Positions 10,043-18,224 of a DNA stretch of 64,000 nucleotides are shown one piece after another. The notes under the pieces were generated by a model. It worked only from the letters and a program-made list of their open reading frames with translations. It was not told the origin of the DNA and did not search any database. Numbering within the stretch: position 1 is the stretch's first letter; the number at the start of each line of letters is the position of its first letter. The position numbers and the translations under genes were made by a program. The stretch is from JAUXFK01 sp034189035 (GTDB lineage Bacteria > Desulfobacterota > UBA8473), in NCBI GenBank assembly GCA_034189035.1, contig JAXHVA010000003.1:1-64000 (forward strand), given 5' to 3'.

Positions 10043-10315
10043 CAAAACAATTTAGCTTTTAAAAAGAGTCGCATCAACGACAGTCAAATTTTAATCCGAG
10101 TAAAACTCGTATCCAAGTGAGTGTAAAAGAAGAACAGTATATCGCCATTCAATTCAGTAGCGCTATTATTATACTATTTACTGATATAAAATGTGAGGTT
10201 ATCCCCTGTTCTTTCTTAACGCTCACTAAGAAACTCAGACAGCACACGCATTAAAATTTGACTGTCGTTGATCCTTGATAACAGTTTTCTATTTCATGGC
10301 TCAAAAATGATACAG
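10043..10315. repeat. Palindromic MITE-like element, type A
   Basis: This non-coding foldback element has long imperfect inverted arms, roughly 10073-10136 against 10206-10272. The inner ends read AGAACAG and CTGTTCTTTCTTAACGCTCAC. The outer ends (TTTAGCTTTTTAAAA and its degraded partner) match the other type A copies. It encodes no protein. It lies between the FabZ-like and FabI-like genes, so it was probably inserted inside a transcription unit. The copies at 14760, 22179, 28658, 33715 and 52971 are relatives. Confidence 0.8.
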
Positions 10316-10323
10316 GGAATCAT

Positions 10324-11124
10324 ATGGATTTTTTAGGCATTGGAGGAAAGACATTTCTTATTTTTGGAGTGGCCAATAAAAAGAGCGTTGCCTTCTTTGT
10401 TGGCCAGGTTCTTGAGGAGTCAGATGCAAACGTTGTATATGTGGTTCGGTCAAATGAGAGAAAAGAGAGTGTAAGCAGGATTCTCCCTGGTAAAGATATC
10501 TTCATATGCGATGTGGAAAGGCAAGAAGAGATCGAGAAACTCGGGCACGACATATCCCAAAAGTATAAAAAGCTTCATGGCATGGTTCACTCTATCGCTT
10601 TTGCCAATTATGAAGAAGGGATGAAACCATTTCACGAAACAAAAAAGAGGGACTTCCTCCAATCTGTTGATATATCCTGCTATTCACTGATAAATATCTC
10701 TAATCGTTTTAAAGACCTTCTCGATGAAAAGGCATCTGTAGTCACCATATCGATATCGACCACAAAGATGGCAGCAGAAGCCTATGGATATATGGCGCCT
10801 GTAAAGGCTGCTTTGGATTCGACCATATGTTTTCTGGCCAAGTCTTTCAGCTCGTTTTCACAGGTACGATTCAATTCTGTCAATGCAGGCTTATTAAAGA
10901 CCTCTGCATCTGCAGGGATTCCTGGGTATGTGGACTATTACCTCTTTGCAGAGCAGATGGTGCTGAGAAAGAAACCCCTGGCCACAAAGGAAGTGGCAAA
11001 CACCGTAGCATTTCTTTTGAGTGAGCGATCCAGCGGCATAAATGCCCAGGGTATCATCGTTGATTGCGGGATGGCAACAAACAGCTTTGACAGGGATATT
11101 ATTAACAGGGCGATGAGAGTCTGA
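10324..11124 (+). CDS. Enoyl-ACP reductase-like SDR (FabI type)
   Basis: This 266-residue protein starts with GKTFLIFGVANKKSVAFFVG, close to the FabI glycine-rich segment (FGVANKRS). It has the FabI-specific Tyr154-x6-Lys161 active site (YGYMAPVK), not the shorter YxxxK of most SDRs. Length and the NSVNAGLLKT segment also match FabI. It should reduce the 2-enoyl-ACP made by the adjacent dehydratase using NAD(P)H. The canonical IAFA/SIAFAN region is present. It is the fourth enzyme of an elongation cycle encoded in this cluster, which argues for a self-contained pathway. Confidence 0.85.
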   Translation: MDFLGIGGKTFLIFGVANKKSVAFFVGQVLEESDANVVYVVRSNERKESVSRILPGKDIFICDVERQEEIEKLGHDISQKYKKLHGMVHSIAFANYEEGMKPFHETKKRDFLQSVDISCYSLINISNRFKDLLDEKASVVTISISTTKMAAEAYGYMAPVKAALDSTICFLAKSFSSFSQVRFNSVNAGLLKTSASAGIPGYVDYYLFAEQMVLRKKPLATKEVANTVAFLLSERSSGINAQGIIVDCGMATNSFDRDIINRAMRV

Positions 11125-11157
11125 TTGGTGAATCAGATAGAGACAATGGAGAAATGA

Positions 11158-11580
11158 ATGCGGTTTCAAAGCAGCGTCGAGATCAATGCTCCTGTAGAAA
11201 AGGTCTGGGCATTGATAGATGACCTTGAACAGTGGCATCAGTGGATGCCTTCTATTCAAAAGATAGAAAGAGTATCTGAAGGTCCTCTGGATGTAGGCTC
11301 CAGACTCTCTGTTACTGCAAGGGTAAGCAGGCTCAAGGTAAGATTGCCTATGGAAATTACCGAGTTTGTCCCAAGACATTCCGTGGTAATGGAAGGAAAG
11401 GCACTGGGCACCCGTTTGGTTCGTTTCTATCGTTTTCATCCTTTAAATGGCAGGACAAGGGTTACCATAGGCGGTGAGGTCTTTGGGCTTCTGGCATGGC
11501 TGGCACATCGGGGTGGACAGAATGTATCGGATGAGATTGCAAAGGCAGCAAAAGAAAGGATCGAGTCATTAGAAAAGTGA
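11158..11580 (+). CDS. SRPBCC (START/polyketide cyclase-like) protein
   Basis: This 140-residue protein matches the Polyketide_cyc2 / SRPBCC fold. The N-terminus SVEINAPVEKVWALIDDLEQWHQWMP is the diagnostic first strand and helix pair, followed by a beta-rich middle and a long C-terminal helix. Members bind hydrophobic ligands in a deep pocket, and some act as aromatases or cyclases. Here it may hold or cyclise the product of the assembly line. It lies 33 bp after the FabI-like gene, and its stop overlaps the next start by 4 bp (GTGA). The exact role cannot be read from sequence. Confidence 0.75.
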   Translation: MRFQSSVEINAPVEKVWALIDDLEQWHQWMPSIQKIERVSEGPLDVGSRLSVTARVSRLKVRLPMEITEFVPRHSVVMEGKALGTRLVRFYRFHPLNGRTRVTIGGEVFGLLAWLAHRGGQNVSDEIAKAAKERIESLEK

Positions 11581-12941
11581 AAAGGCAGAGCAGGTCAATC
11601 CCTTTGAATTGTGTGGATAAGTGTTTACTCGCCCTTGATGGGATAAAAGAGACTATGCTTATCCATGTGATCTTGAATCTGGAGGGGAAGATCAACCCGC
11701 CAAGGTTAAATCAGGCAGTACAGTCCGCACAAAGAGCCTTTCCCATTATGAGAACGATCCTGAAAGGGAGGTATTTCAGGATCTCTCGAGAGGTGCAGGA
11801 GGATGTGAAAGAAGAAGTCCTGACTGTTCAGGACTTTTCTGAAACCGGATATGCCAACTATGAAAGATGCCTCTTTGATTGGATGAACCAACCTCTGGAT
11901 ATATGGGAAAGGTTTCCGGTGAGAGTCCTGCTCGCAGCAAAAAACGACCTCGATTCTTCTTTGATCTTCACCTTTCATCATAGTGCAACGGACGGACTTC
12001 GTTCCCTGATATTCGTAAGGAGAGTAATCGAATCCTATAACGACGATGTTGCTTGCGATTCTCAAATCCAACAGGATATCCGTATCTCCCGAAAAGGGGA
12101 TGAATTGCTGGAATTTGCACACAGCCAGAGAAAGCGGGTAGATCGCTATTATCGAAAGATGATATCCAGCCTTTTTCGCCGATTTTTTATTGACGCTTTT
12201 CCTTTTCCAACAAGGGTATTCCATGACAGATCGGAGCGTTCCAAGGAACTCAACATCTGTTTTAATACAATAAGTTCAGAACAAAGAGAAGAGATCGAAT
12301 CCAGATCTATAGAAAGCGGTGTTGAGCTTAACGATATCCTTTTGGCAGCGTGTTATCGGGTTGTAGAAGAGTGGAATACAATGCATGGAAAGAACAGTAA
12401 TAAGATACGCATAATGGCGCCCGTGAATATCTGCCCGAAAGGATTCAGGAATGTTGTTTCGAATTTCGTGTCCTGGGTTTCCCCTTTCACCACGAAAGAA
12501 GATCGGACGGATCCGGTACGGTTGTTGAAAAAGGTGAGAAGCGACACGATTTGTGCTGCCAGAGATAGGATTGCTTTTTCCTTGATCTATTTTTTTTACG
12601 TTTGTTCCTTTTTTCCCCTGGTAGTTATGCGGGGGATGTGCAGGTATCTTATGATCTCCAGGACACATGTAGATAGCATTCTGGTTACAAATCCGGGTGT
12701 AATTTGGCCTCAAATCGGTGCTGAAGAACCGGCAGTGAGAAATATAGGCAGTTCAAAGATTATCAATGTTACCGGCTCAGCACCTGTAGTGACACCAATG
12801 GGACTCAGTATATGTGCAGGTGTATACAATAAAAACCTGAATTTCTCTCTTACGTATAGACCCGCGCTATTTTCTAAAGACAAGGCGCAGATGTTTTTGG
12901 ATATGTATGTACAAGAGATAAAAGACTATCCGGTCCGTTAG
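11577..12941 (+). CDS. Condensation-domain/wax-synthase-like acyltransferase
   Basis: This 454-residue protein has the HHxxxDG active-site motif (HHSATDG, residues 134-140) in the sequence FTFHHSATDGLRS. That motif marks the CoA-dependent acyltransferase superfamily (NRPS condensation domains, PapA, WS/DGAT). Its length fits a stand-alone enzyme with two chloramphenicol-acetyltransferase-like halves. It probably transfers the finished acyl chain from ACP or CoA to an alcohol or amine acceptor. The GTG start at 11577 overlaps the stop of the SRPBCC gene, a sign of translational coupling. The acceptor is unknown. Confidence 0.75.
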   Translation: MKRQSRSIPLNCVDKCLLALDGIKETMLIHVILNLEGKINPPRLNQAVQSAQRAFPIMRTILKGRYFRISREVQEDVKEEVLTVQDFSETGYANYERCLFDWMNQPLDIWERFPVRVLLAAKNDLDSSLIFTFHHSATDGLRSLIFVRRVIESYNDDVACDSQIQQDIRISRKGDELLEFAHSQRKRVDRYYRKMISSLFRRFFIDAFPFPTRVFHDRSERSKELNICFNTISSEQREEIESRSIESGVELNDILLAACYRVVEEWNTMHGKNSNKIRIMAPVNICPKGFRNVVSNFVSWVSPFTTKEDRTDPVRLLKKVRSDTICAARDRIAFSLIYFFYVCSFFPLVVMRGMCRYLMISRTHVDSILVTNPGVIWPQIGAEEPAVRNIGSSKIINVTGSAPVVTPMGLSICAGVYNKNLNFSLTYRPALFSKDKAQMFLDMYVQEIKDYPVR

Positions 12942-12949
12942 GAGGGAGC

Positions 12950-14266
12950 ATGACAGTATCGCTTTTGAAGTTCGATGGTTTCCTCGATTCACTCCGTAAG
13001 GCTATCGAGATGTGTGGTGGTTTTGATCGACTCAAAAGTGATGACAGGGTACTTATAAAACCGAATAATTGCTTCCGGCACAGGATAACACCTCCGTTTG
13101 GAATGGTAACCACCTCAAAGATCATAGATGGAATTATACGGTTATTGCTCGAATATGGCTGTAAGGATATCTCGATTGGCGAAGGGGCAATAATCGATCT
13201 GTTTGACGATCTGAAACCGTATACAAAAAAAGGGTTCAAGGGGACAGGTATTGACAAGGTAGCAAAAAAGCACAATATAAAATTGATTGATTTTAATGAA
13301 GGTCCTTTTGTAGATATGGACTTGGAAGGTGAAAAGGTTCAGGTGTCCAAAGCTGCCTTGGATGCAGGATTTCTCATTAATGTCCCGGTACTGAAGACTC
13401 ACTTCCAGACCCGGATCTCTATGGGATTTAAGAACCTTAAAGGGTGCCTGAGTAAGACCTCAAAAAAAAAGTTTCATAATACGAACAAGCTGGATCTTCT
13501 TATCTGCCTTTTAAATGAATCCATAAAGAGCGATTTGGTTATAATCGATGGGATATATATGTTGGAAAAAGGGCCGGAAACCCTTGTTGGCAAAGCGCAC
13601 CGTAAAGATATAGTCATAGCAGGCACAGATGTGTTCAGCTGTGATACTGTTGGGGCAAGAGTCCTTGGAATCGATCCATCCCAGGTCGGTTATCTGAGAG
13701 AATTCGCAAAGCGGAACAACCGCTCTTTTGACATGAGTAGTATTGCAATCAAGGGAGAAGATATAGGGACCTGTGAGGAGAGTCTTAAGTGGCAGTTTGA
13801 ACCGGACAAGGAACTATTGGGGCCGGCGAATATCAGTGGGCTGAAATCTCCTGCTCCGGGGCAAACACTTTGCTGCGGTTGTGCGGCAACACTCGCCTTG
13901 GCACTGTCCATATTCGGCAAAGATAATCCCAATATGGATTTTGGTGATGCAAGGCTCTACTATGGCAAGGAATTGAAGGCACAAAACGATGCGAAAAACG
14001 TGTTTCTCTATGGTAATTGCGGAATCAAAACCAACAAGAGCTTAGAAAATGCCGTAAGAATAGAGGGATGCCCACCCACATTGACAGCTACGCTTATTGT
14101 CTTGATGAGAGAACTCCTCAGTAAGCCAAGAGCACTGAAGATGTTGTTGATCCGGGCTGTAAAGTTAGTGGGAATACGACTCGGCATATACAGTGAGACC
14201 TTTCCCGGCTGGGATAGATACAAAGTAAAGGAGTTCGATAAGGCGCACTTCTGGCTTAAAAATTAG
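12950..14266 (+). CDS. DUF362 domain protein
   Basis: This 438-residue protein matches the DUF362 family by the motifs VLIKPNNC (start of the domain), INVPVLKTHFQT, ISMGFKNLKGC and ADAVGA-like CDTVGARVLG. The C-terminal part has a Cys-rich stretch (LCCGCAATLAL) and further Cys at GNCG and EGCPP, which could bind metal or an Fe-S cluster. DUF362 proteins are poorly understood, and many come with ferredoxin domains. The gene starts 8 bp after the acyltransferase, behind GGAGGG, and closes the cluster. A redox or metal-dependent role in the lipid pathway is inference. Confidence 0.75.
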   Translation: MTVSLLKFDGFLDSLRKAIEMCGGFDRLKSDDRVLIKPNNCFRHRITPPFGMVTTSKIIDGIIRLLLEYGCKDISIGEGAIIDLFDDLKPYTKKGFKGTGIDKVAKKHNIKLIDFNEGPFVDMDLEGEKVQVSKAALDAGFLINVPVLKTHFQTRISMGFKNLKGCLSKTSKKKFHNTNKLDLLICLLNESIKSDLVIIDGIYMLEKGPETLVGKAHRKDIVIAGTDVFSCDTVGARVLGIDPSQVGYLREFAKRNNRSFDMSSIAIKGEDIGTCEESLKWQFEPDKELLGPANISGLKSPAPGQTLCCGCAATLALALSIFGKDNPNMDFGDARLYYGKELKAQNDAKNVFLYGNCGIKTNKSLENAVRIEGCPPTLTATLIVLMRELLSKPRALKMLLIRAVKLVGIRLGIYSETFPGWDRYKVKEFDKAHFWLKN

Positions 14267-14339
14267 CAGAAAAGTGACAACAGGTTCATCAGGGGTGTCC
14301 CCTATGTTTATCTAAAACAAAAGACCAAGGGGTATGTAC

Positions 14340-14723
14340 ATGTCACCAAAGAATACGCGGGAAGATACCAACAGGTATGATCGGATGTTTGCTGAGATTC
14401 AGCGCGACCGAGAGCAGAGAGAGAAGACATATAGGGAGCAAGCGCTTAAGATTTTTCCGTGGATCTGTGCGCGATGCGGGCGCGAATTTAAAGGAAAGAG
14501 ACTCCGGGAGCTTACTGTCCATCATAAGGATCATGACCACAATAACAATCCATCTGACGGGAGTAACTGGGAGTTGTTATGCCTGTATTGTCACGACGAA
14601 GAACATGGGTTTTATGAAGACGGAGAACCCTATGATGCACCGGAACCAGAAAGCGACCAGCAACCGTCTTCTACATACCGGCCGTTTGCCGGTCTCGATG
14701 CCTTGCTCAAAAAAAAGAAGTAG
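14340..14723 (+). CDS. yajD: HNH nuclease, YajD family
   Basis: This 127-residue protein closely resembles E. coli YajD: PKN at the start, KIFPWICARCGREF, RELTVHHKDHDHNNNP, DGSNWELLCLYCHDEEH and the PFAGLDALLKKKK tail. The CxxC pairs and the HH...H residues form the zinc and catalytic site of an HNH fold. Its cellular role is unknown even in E. coli. I prefer ATG 14340, which lies 7 bp after AAGGGG; ATG 14334 would be too close to it. It follows the lipid cluster but is not evidently part of it. Confidence 0.88.
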   Translation: MSPKNTREDTNRYDRMFAEIQRDREQREKTYREQALKIFPWICARCGREFKGKRLRELTVHHKDHDHNNNPSDGSNWELLCLYCHDEEHGFYEDGEPYDAPEPESDQQPSSTYRPFAGLDALLKKKK

Positions 14724-14759
14724 TTGATCAATTTTTAACAGGTTGTTTTTCAAGGTAAG

Positions 14760-15025
14760 AGTGTAGCTTTACGAAAAAAAAGGATGACAGCAAGCAATAA
14801 GTGGTGGTCAAATTTTAATGCGTGTAGTTGTTTGAGTATCTTGGTGAGCGTTAAGAAAGGACAGGGGATAACCTTAGCTTTAATATCTGAAATAGTTAAT
14901 AATGGAATTATTGAATTGAATAGTCATATACTGTTCTTTCTTTACACTCATTTGGATACGAGTTTTACACGGATCAAAATTTGATCACCACTCATTGCAG
15001 CTCTTTTCAAAAAGCTAAACTTTTT
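14760..15025. repeat. Palindromic MITE-like element, type A
   Basis: This is a non-coding foldback copy of about 265 bp. The left arm includes GGTGGTCAAATTTTAATGCG and GTGAGCGTTAAGAAAGGACAG. The right arm includes CTGTTCTTTCTTTACACTCA and GGATCAAAATTTGATCACCA. The outer ends are GTGTAGCTTTACG and AAAAAGCTAAAC. It separates yajD from the P1 peptidase gene. Relative to the copy at 22179 it appears in the opposite orientation. Confidence 0.8.
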
Positions 15026-15104
15026 CTTTGGAAAACGGCCTGTTAAGATGGGGTAAAACGAAGAGCAACTAAAAAAACTTACACACATACAAAAGGATAA
15101 TGAA

Positions 15105-16082
15105 ATGTTCAATGCAATAACAGATGTAAAGGGTATCAAGGTAGGACACGCGAGTAACTTCAAAGGCTATACAGGGTGTACGGTCATCCTCTGTGAAGAT
15201 GGGGCAACAGGCGGGATCGATGTGAGAGGTTCGGCAGCAGGAACACGCCAGACAGATTCCCTCCAGTCGCAGCATCTGGTTGAAGAGGTTCATGCTGTAG
15301 TCATTTCAGGGGGAAGCGCATTTGGCCTCAATGCCGCAGGCGGTGTGCTCGATTATTTAGAGGAGAGAGGAAAGGGGTTTCAAACTTCTGCTACAAGAGT
15401 TCCAATAGTCCCTACTGCGATAATCTATGATCTCTCATTTGGAGATTATAGAGTACGACCTACCCCTGATATGGCCTATAATGCATGTAAGGATGCATCT
15501 GCCGGGAAAGTCGAGGAAGGGAGTGTCGGAGTCGGAACAGGGGCTACTATCGGCAAGATGTATGGTATGGAGCAGGCAATGAAAGGCGGGTTTGGAACAG
15601 CATCCAGGAAGCTTTCTAATGGTCTAATTGTCGGGGCTGCTGTTGCAGTAAATGCCTTTGGTGATGTTGTAAACAATGAGGATGGTACTATCATTGCCGG
15701 AGCCAGGGATTCTGAAAAGGGATATGGGTTTGTAAATTCTTTTGAACATATAAAGAAGGGGATAGAAAGCAAAGAGGAATTCTTTCAGGATACAACCCTT
15801 GGAGTTGTGGCGACAAATGCAAAGTTAACAAAGAGACAGGCAATCAAGATTGCGCAAATGGCACATACCGGATTTGCAAAGGCAATATCTCCCATACATC
15901 TGACATCTGATGGGGATCTGGTCATTGCGCTTTCTACGCGTAAAATCGATGCGGATTTAAATATAGTGGGTCTTCTGGCTGAGGAGGCTATCATAGAAGC
16001 TGTGAAAAGTGCGATTACGGCTGCGGATGGTTTTGGAATCATACCGGCGTATAAGGATATACCGAAAAAACAGAGTATATAA
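15105..16082 (+). CDS. P1 (DmpA-like) family peptidase
   Basis: This 325-residue protein matches the S58/P1 family of self-cleaving aminopeptidases. It shows GIKVGHA near the N-terminus, GGIDVRGSAAGTRQTD, the SGGSAFGLNAAGGV block and DTTLGVVATNAKLTK. In this family the precursor cleaves itself just before a Thr or Ser nucleophile in the last motif (usually NTT or GS; here DTT). The Asp in place of Asn is a small oddity. It lacks a signal peptide, so it is cytoplasmic. It sits 6 bp upstream of birA and probably shares its transcript. Confidence 0.88.
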   Translation: MFNAITDVKGIKVGHASNFKGYTGCTVILCEDGATGGIDVRGSAAGTRQTDSLQSQHLVEEVHAVVISGGSAFGLNAAGGVLDYLEERGKGFQTSATRVPIVPTAIIYDLSFGDYRVRPTPDMAYNACKDASAGKVEEGSVGVGTGATIGKMYGMEQAMKGGFGTASRKLSNGLIVGAAVAVNAFGDVVNNEDGTIIAGARDSEKGYGFVNSFEHIKKGIESKEEFFQDTTLGVVATNAKLTKRQAIKIAQMAHTGFAKAISPIHLTSDGDLVIALSTRKIDADLNIVGLLAEEAIIEAVKSAITAADGFGIIPAYKDIPKKQSI

Positions 16083-16088
16083 AAGAAG

Positions 16089-17075
16089 ATGGAACCAGTA
16101 AATCGAGGCGAAGAGGTTCTTATACTCCTCAAAGATACAGACGGATTCATCTCAGGAGAAAAGATCGCTTCTGAATTAAAGATCTCAAGGACAGCAGTCT
16201 GGAAACAGATATCGAGGTTGAGAAAGGAGGGATTTCAGATCGAGGCGCATCCCAGGTTGGGTTATTCTCTGGTATTCTCTCCTGACCGTCTTTTGCCTTC
16301 AGAGATCAGAAACGGGATCAAGGCATCCCTGATCGGTAGCGAGATATCCTATTACGAGAAGATTGAATCAACAAACGCAATCGCCAAGAACCTGGCAATG
16401 AATGGAGCAGAAGAGGGCACCCTTGTTATTGCTGAAGAGCAGACAAAGGGACGGGGCAGGCTCAACAGGGATTGGTTATCCCCTGCCTATAGCAATATCT
16501 TGATGTCGCTTATCTTTCGTCCGAACCTTCAGGCTGCAAAGGCATTCTCCATGATAATGCTTACCTCTGTTGCAATTGTAAGGGCAATACAGGGTACGAC
16601 CTCATTAGTCGCCCAGATCAAGTGGCCCAATGATATATACTTACATAACAAGAAACTCGGGGGAATCCTCACAGAGTTCAATGCAGAGCAAGACCGGGTC
16701 AATTTTATTGTAGTAGGAGTGGGTTTGAACGTCAATTTCGATCCATGCCTTTACCCGGAGATCAAAGATACTGCCACGAGCCTAAAGAAAGTCCTTGGAA
16801 AAGAGGTGAAAAGGGCGGTCTTACTCCGGTCGATCCTAGAAGAGATCGAAAGAGGTTACAGTGCCTTTAACAAAGGCTGTATCTCTCAGATCCGCTGTGA
16901 ATGGGACAACCACTCCTTGGTAACAGGAAAGCATGTAAGGATCCATTCCCTTGACAACGTAGAAGAGGGGGTTGCCGAGTCAATAGACGATGATGGCTAC
17001 CTGATTCTCCGGGATATCAATGGAAATACAAAGAGGATTCTCAGTGGTGATGTGTCCTTACGGGTGAGGGAGTAA
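16089..17075 (+). CDS. birA: Biotin-protein ligase / biotin operon repressor
   Basis: This 328-residue bifunctional BirA has an N-terminal winged helix (residues about 5-65, with ISRTAVWKQISRLR as the recognition helix). The catalytic domain carries the biotinyl-AMP loop GRGRLNR (121-127), KWPNDIY and KLGGILTE. A C-terminal SH3-like domain follows. It makes biotinyl-5'-AMP, transfers biotin to carboxylases, and with bound biotinyl-AMP represses biotin genes. The HTH domain fits the perfect operator just downstream at 17091-17122, ahead of bioB. Its own gene lies upstream of the operator, so it is not obviously self-repressed. Confidence 0.95.
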   Translation: MEPVNRGEEVLILLKDTDGFISGEKIASELKISRTAVWKQISRLRKEGFQIEAHPRLGYSLVFSPDRLLPSEIRNGIKASLIGSEISYYEKIESTNAIAKNLAMNGAEEGTLVIAEEQTKGRGRLNRDWLSPAYSNILMSLIFRPNLQAAKAFSMIMLTSVAIVRAIQGTTSLVAQIKWPNDIYLHNKKLGGILTEFNAEQDRVNFIVVGVGLNVNFDPCLYPEIKDTATSLKKVLGKEVKRAVLLRSILEEIERGYSAFNKGCISQIRCEWDNHSLVTGKHVRIHSLDNVEEGVAESIDDDGYLILRDINGNTKRILSGDVSLRVRE

Positions 17076-17090
17076 TTTTTTTTGCGCAAA

Positions 17091-17122
17091 TTGTCAACCA
17101 TTAATTTGATAATGGTTGACAA
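17091..17122. promoter_or_regulatory. BirA operator upstream of bioB
   Basis: A perfect 13-bp inverted repeat, TTGTCAACCATTA and TAATGGTTGACAA, is separated by 6 bp. Read as half-sites it is TTGTCAACC-N14-GGTTGACAA, which matches the known bacterial BirA box form TTGTAAACC-N14/15-GGTTTACAA with the C variant. Its right half supplies the TTGACA of the bioB promoter, so bound BirA would block RNA polymerase. Confidence 0.9.
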
Positions 17123-17144
17123 TTATTGCTAAAAGTCCTATATT
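17116..17144 (+). promoter_or_regulatory. bioB promoter (sigma70 type)
   Basis: TTGACA (17116-17121) and TATATT (17139-17144) are separated by 17 bp. The -35 box lies inside the BirA operator. Transcription would begin near 17151, about 50 bp before bioB. Confidence 0.8.
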
Positions 17145-17199
17145 AAAAAGCTATTGATCTGAATATGTCGTTTTCCAAGGTCTTTATACAAAGGAGCAT

Positions 17200-18186
17200 A
17201 TGAAGGTGTTTGATTTTCTTAGAGGATTGACGGATAAGGTGCTAAAAGACAAGGATATCACCTATGGTGAGGCATATCGGCTTTTCGATATTACAAAACA
17301 GGAAGACATTGTAACCCTGATCGGGTTTGCGAATAGTATTCGACAGGAATTCAAAGGCTCCGTTATCAACCTCTGTGCAATCATAAACGCAAAATCGGGT
17401 AAATGCAGCGAGGACTGCTCTTTTTGCTCCCAATCCGCACATTACAAAACGCAGATCGAAACATACCCCTTACTGAACAGGGAAGATATCATAAAGGGCG
17501 CAAAAGAGGCATTATCTATGGGGGCAAAGAGGTTCAGTATCGTAATCAGCGGAGAGAGTATAAAAAATCATGATGAGTTACAGTCTGTTTGTGAAGCGAT
17601 TACATACATGTCGTTGAATACACAGATAGGCAGATGTGCCTCATTGGGAATCTTAACAAAAGATATGGCAGGGGAATTAAAGAAAGCCGGGTTACAGCGC
17701 TACCATCACAACCTGGAGACCGCAAGGAGTTTCTTTTCGAATATATGTACCACCCATTCTTACAATGACAGGGTAGATACTGTCCGGATTGCAAAGCAGG
17801 AGGGGTTTCAGGTATGCAGTGGTGGCATATTTGGCCTTGGGGAGACGTCAAAGCAGCGTCTGGAGTTGGCCTTTGAGTTAAGGGAACTCGCAGTGGATTC
17901 CATCCCACTCAATTTCCTCAACCCAATACCTAACACCCCTTTGGAGAATGCCGCGCCGATTCCCCCAATGGAGATATTAAAGACCATAGCCATGTTTCGC
18001 TTTGTTCATCCAAAGAGAGATATACGGATTTGCGGGGGCAGGGAGAGGAATCTGAGAGATGTCCAGTCCCTTGTCTATTTTGCCGGAGCCAATGGTGTGA
18101 TGATAGGCAATTATCTTACGACAACAGGCAGTGATGCGAAAAGGGATCTCCAATTGATAGAAGACCTGATGTTAAACTGGAGATGA
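17200..18186 (+). CDS. bioB: Biotin synthase
   Basis: This 328-residue radical SAM enzyme inserts sulfur into dethiobiotin. The SAM-cluster cysteines are Cys69, Cys73 and Cys76 (CSEDCSFCSQSAHY). Later motifs include GRCASLG, YHHNLETARSFF and IPLNFLNPIPNTPLE, all typical of BioB, including residues that hold the sacrificial [2Fe-2S] cluster. Length matches the family. It is the first gene of the biotin operon behind a BirA-controlled promoter, with an AAAGGAG ribosome site before the ATG. Confidence 0.97.
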   Translation: MKVFDFLRGLTDKVLKDKDITYGEAYRLFDITKQEDIVTLIGFANSIRQEFKGSVINLCAIINAKSGKCSEDCSFCSQSAHYKTQIETYPLLNREDIIKGAKEALSMGAKRFSIVISGESIKNHDELQSVCEAITYMSLNTQIGRCASLGILTKDMAGELKKAGLQRYHHNLETARSFFSNICTTHSYNDRVDTVRIAKQEGFQVCSGGIFGLGETSKQRLELAFELRELAVDSIPLNFLNPIPNTPLENAAPIPPMEILKTIAMFRFVHPKRDIRICGGRERNLRDVQSLVYFAGANGVMIGNYLTTTGSDAKRDLQLIEDLMLNWR

Positions 18187-18224
18187 ATTGATAGAACCCA
18201 TTTTTGAATAAGCGGAGGCAATCA

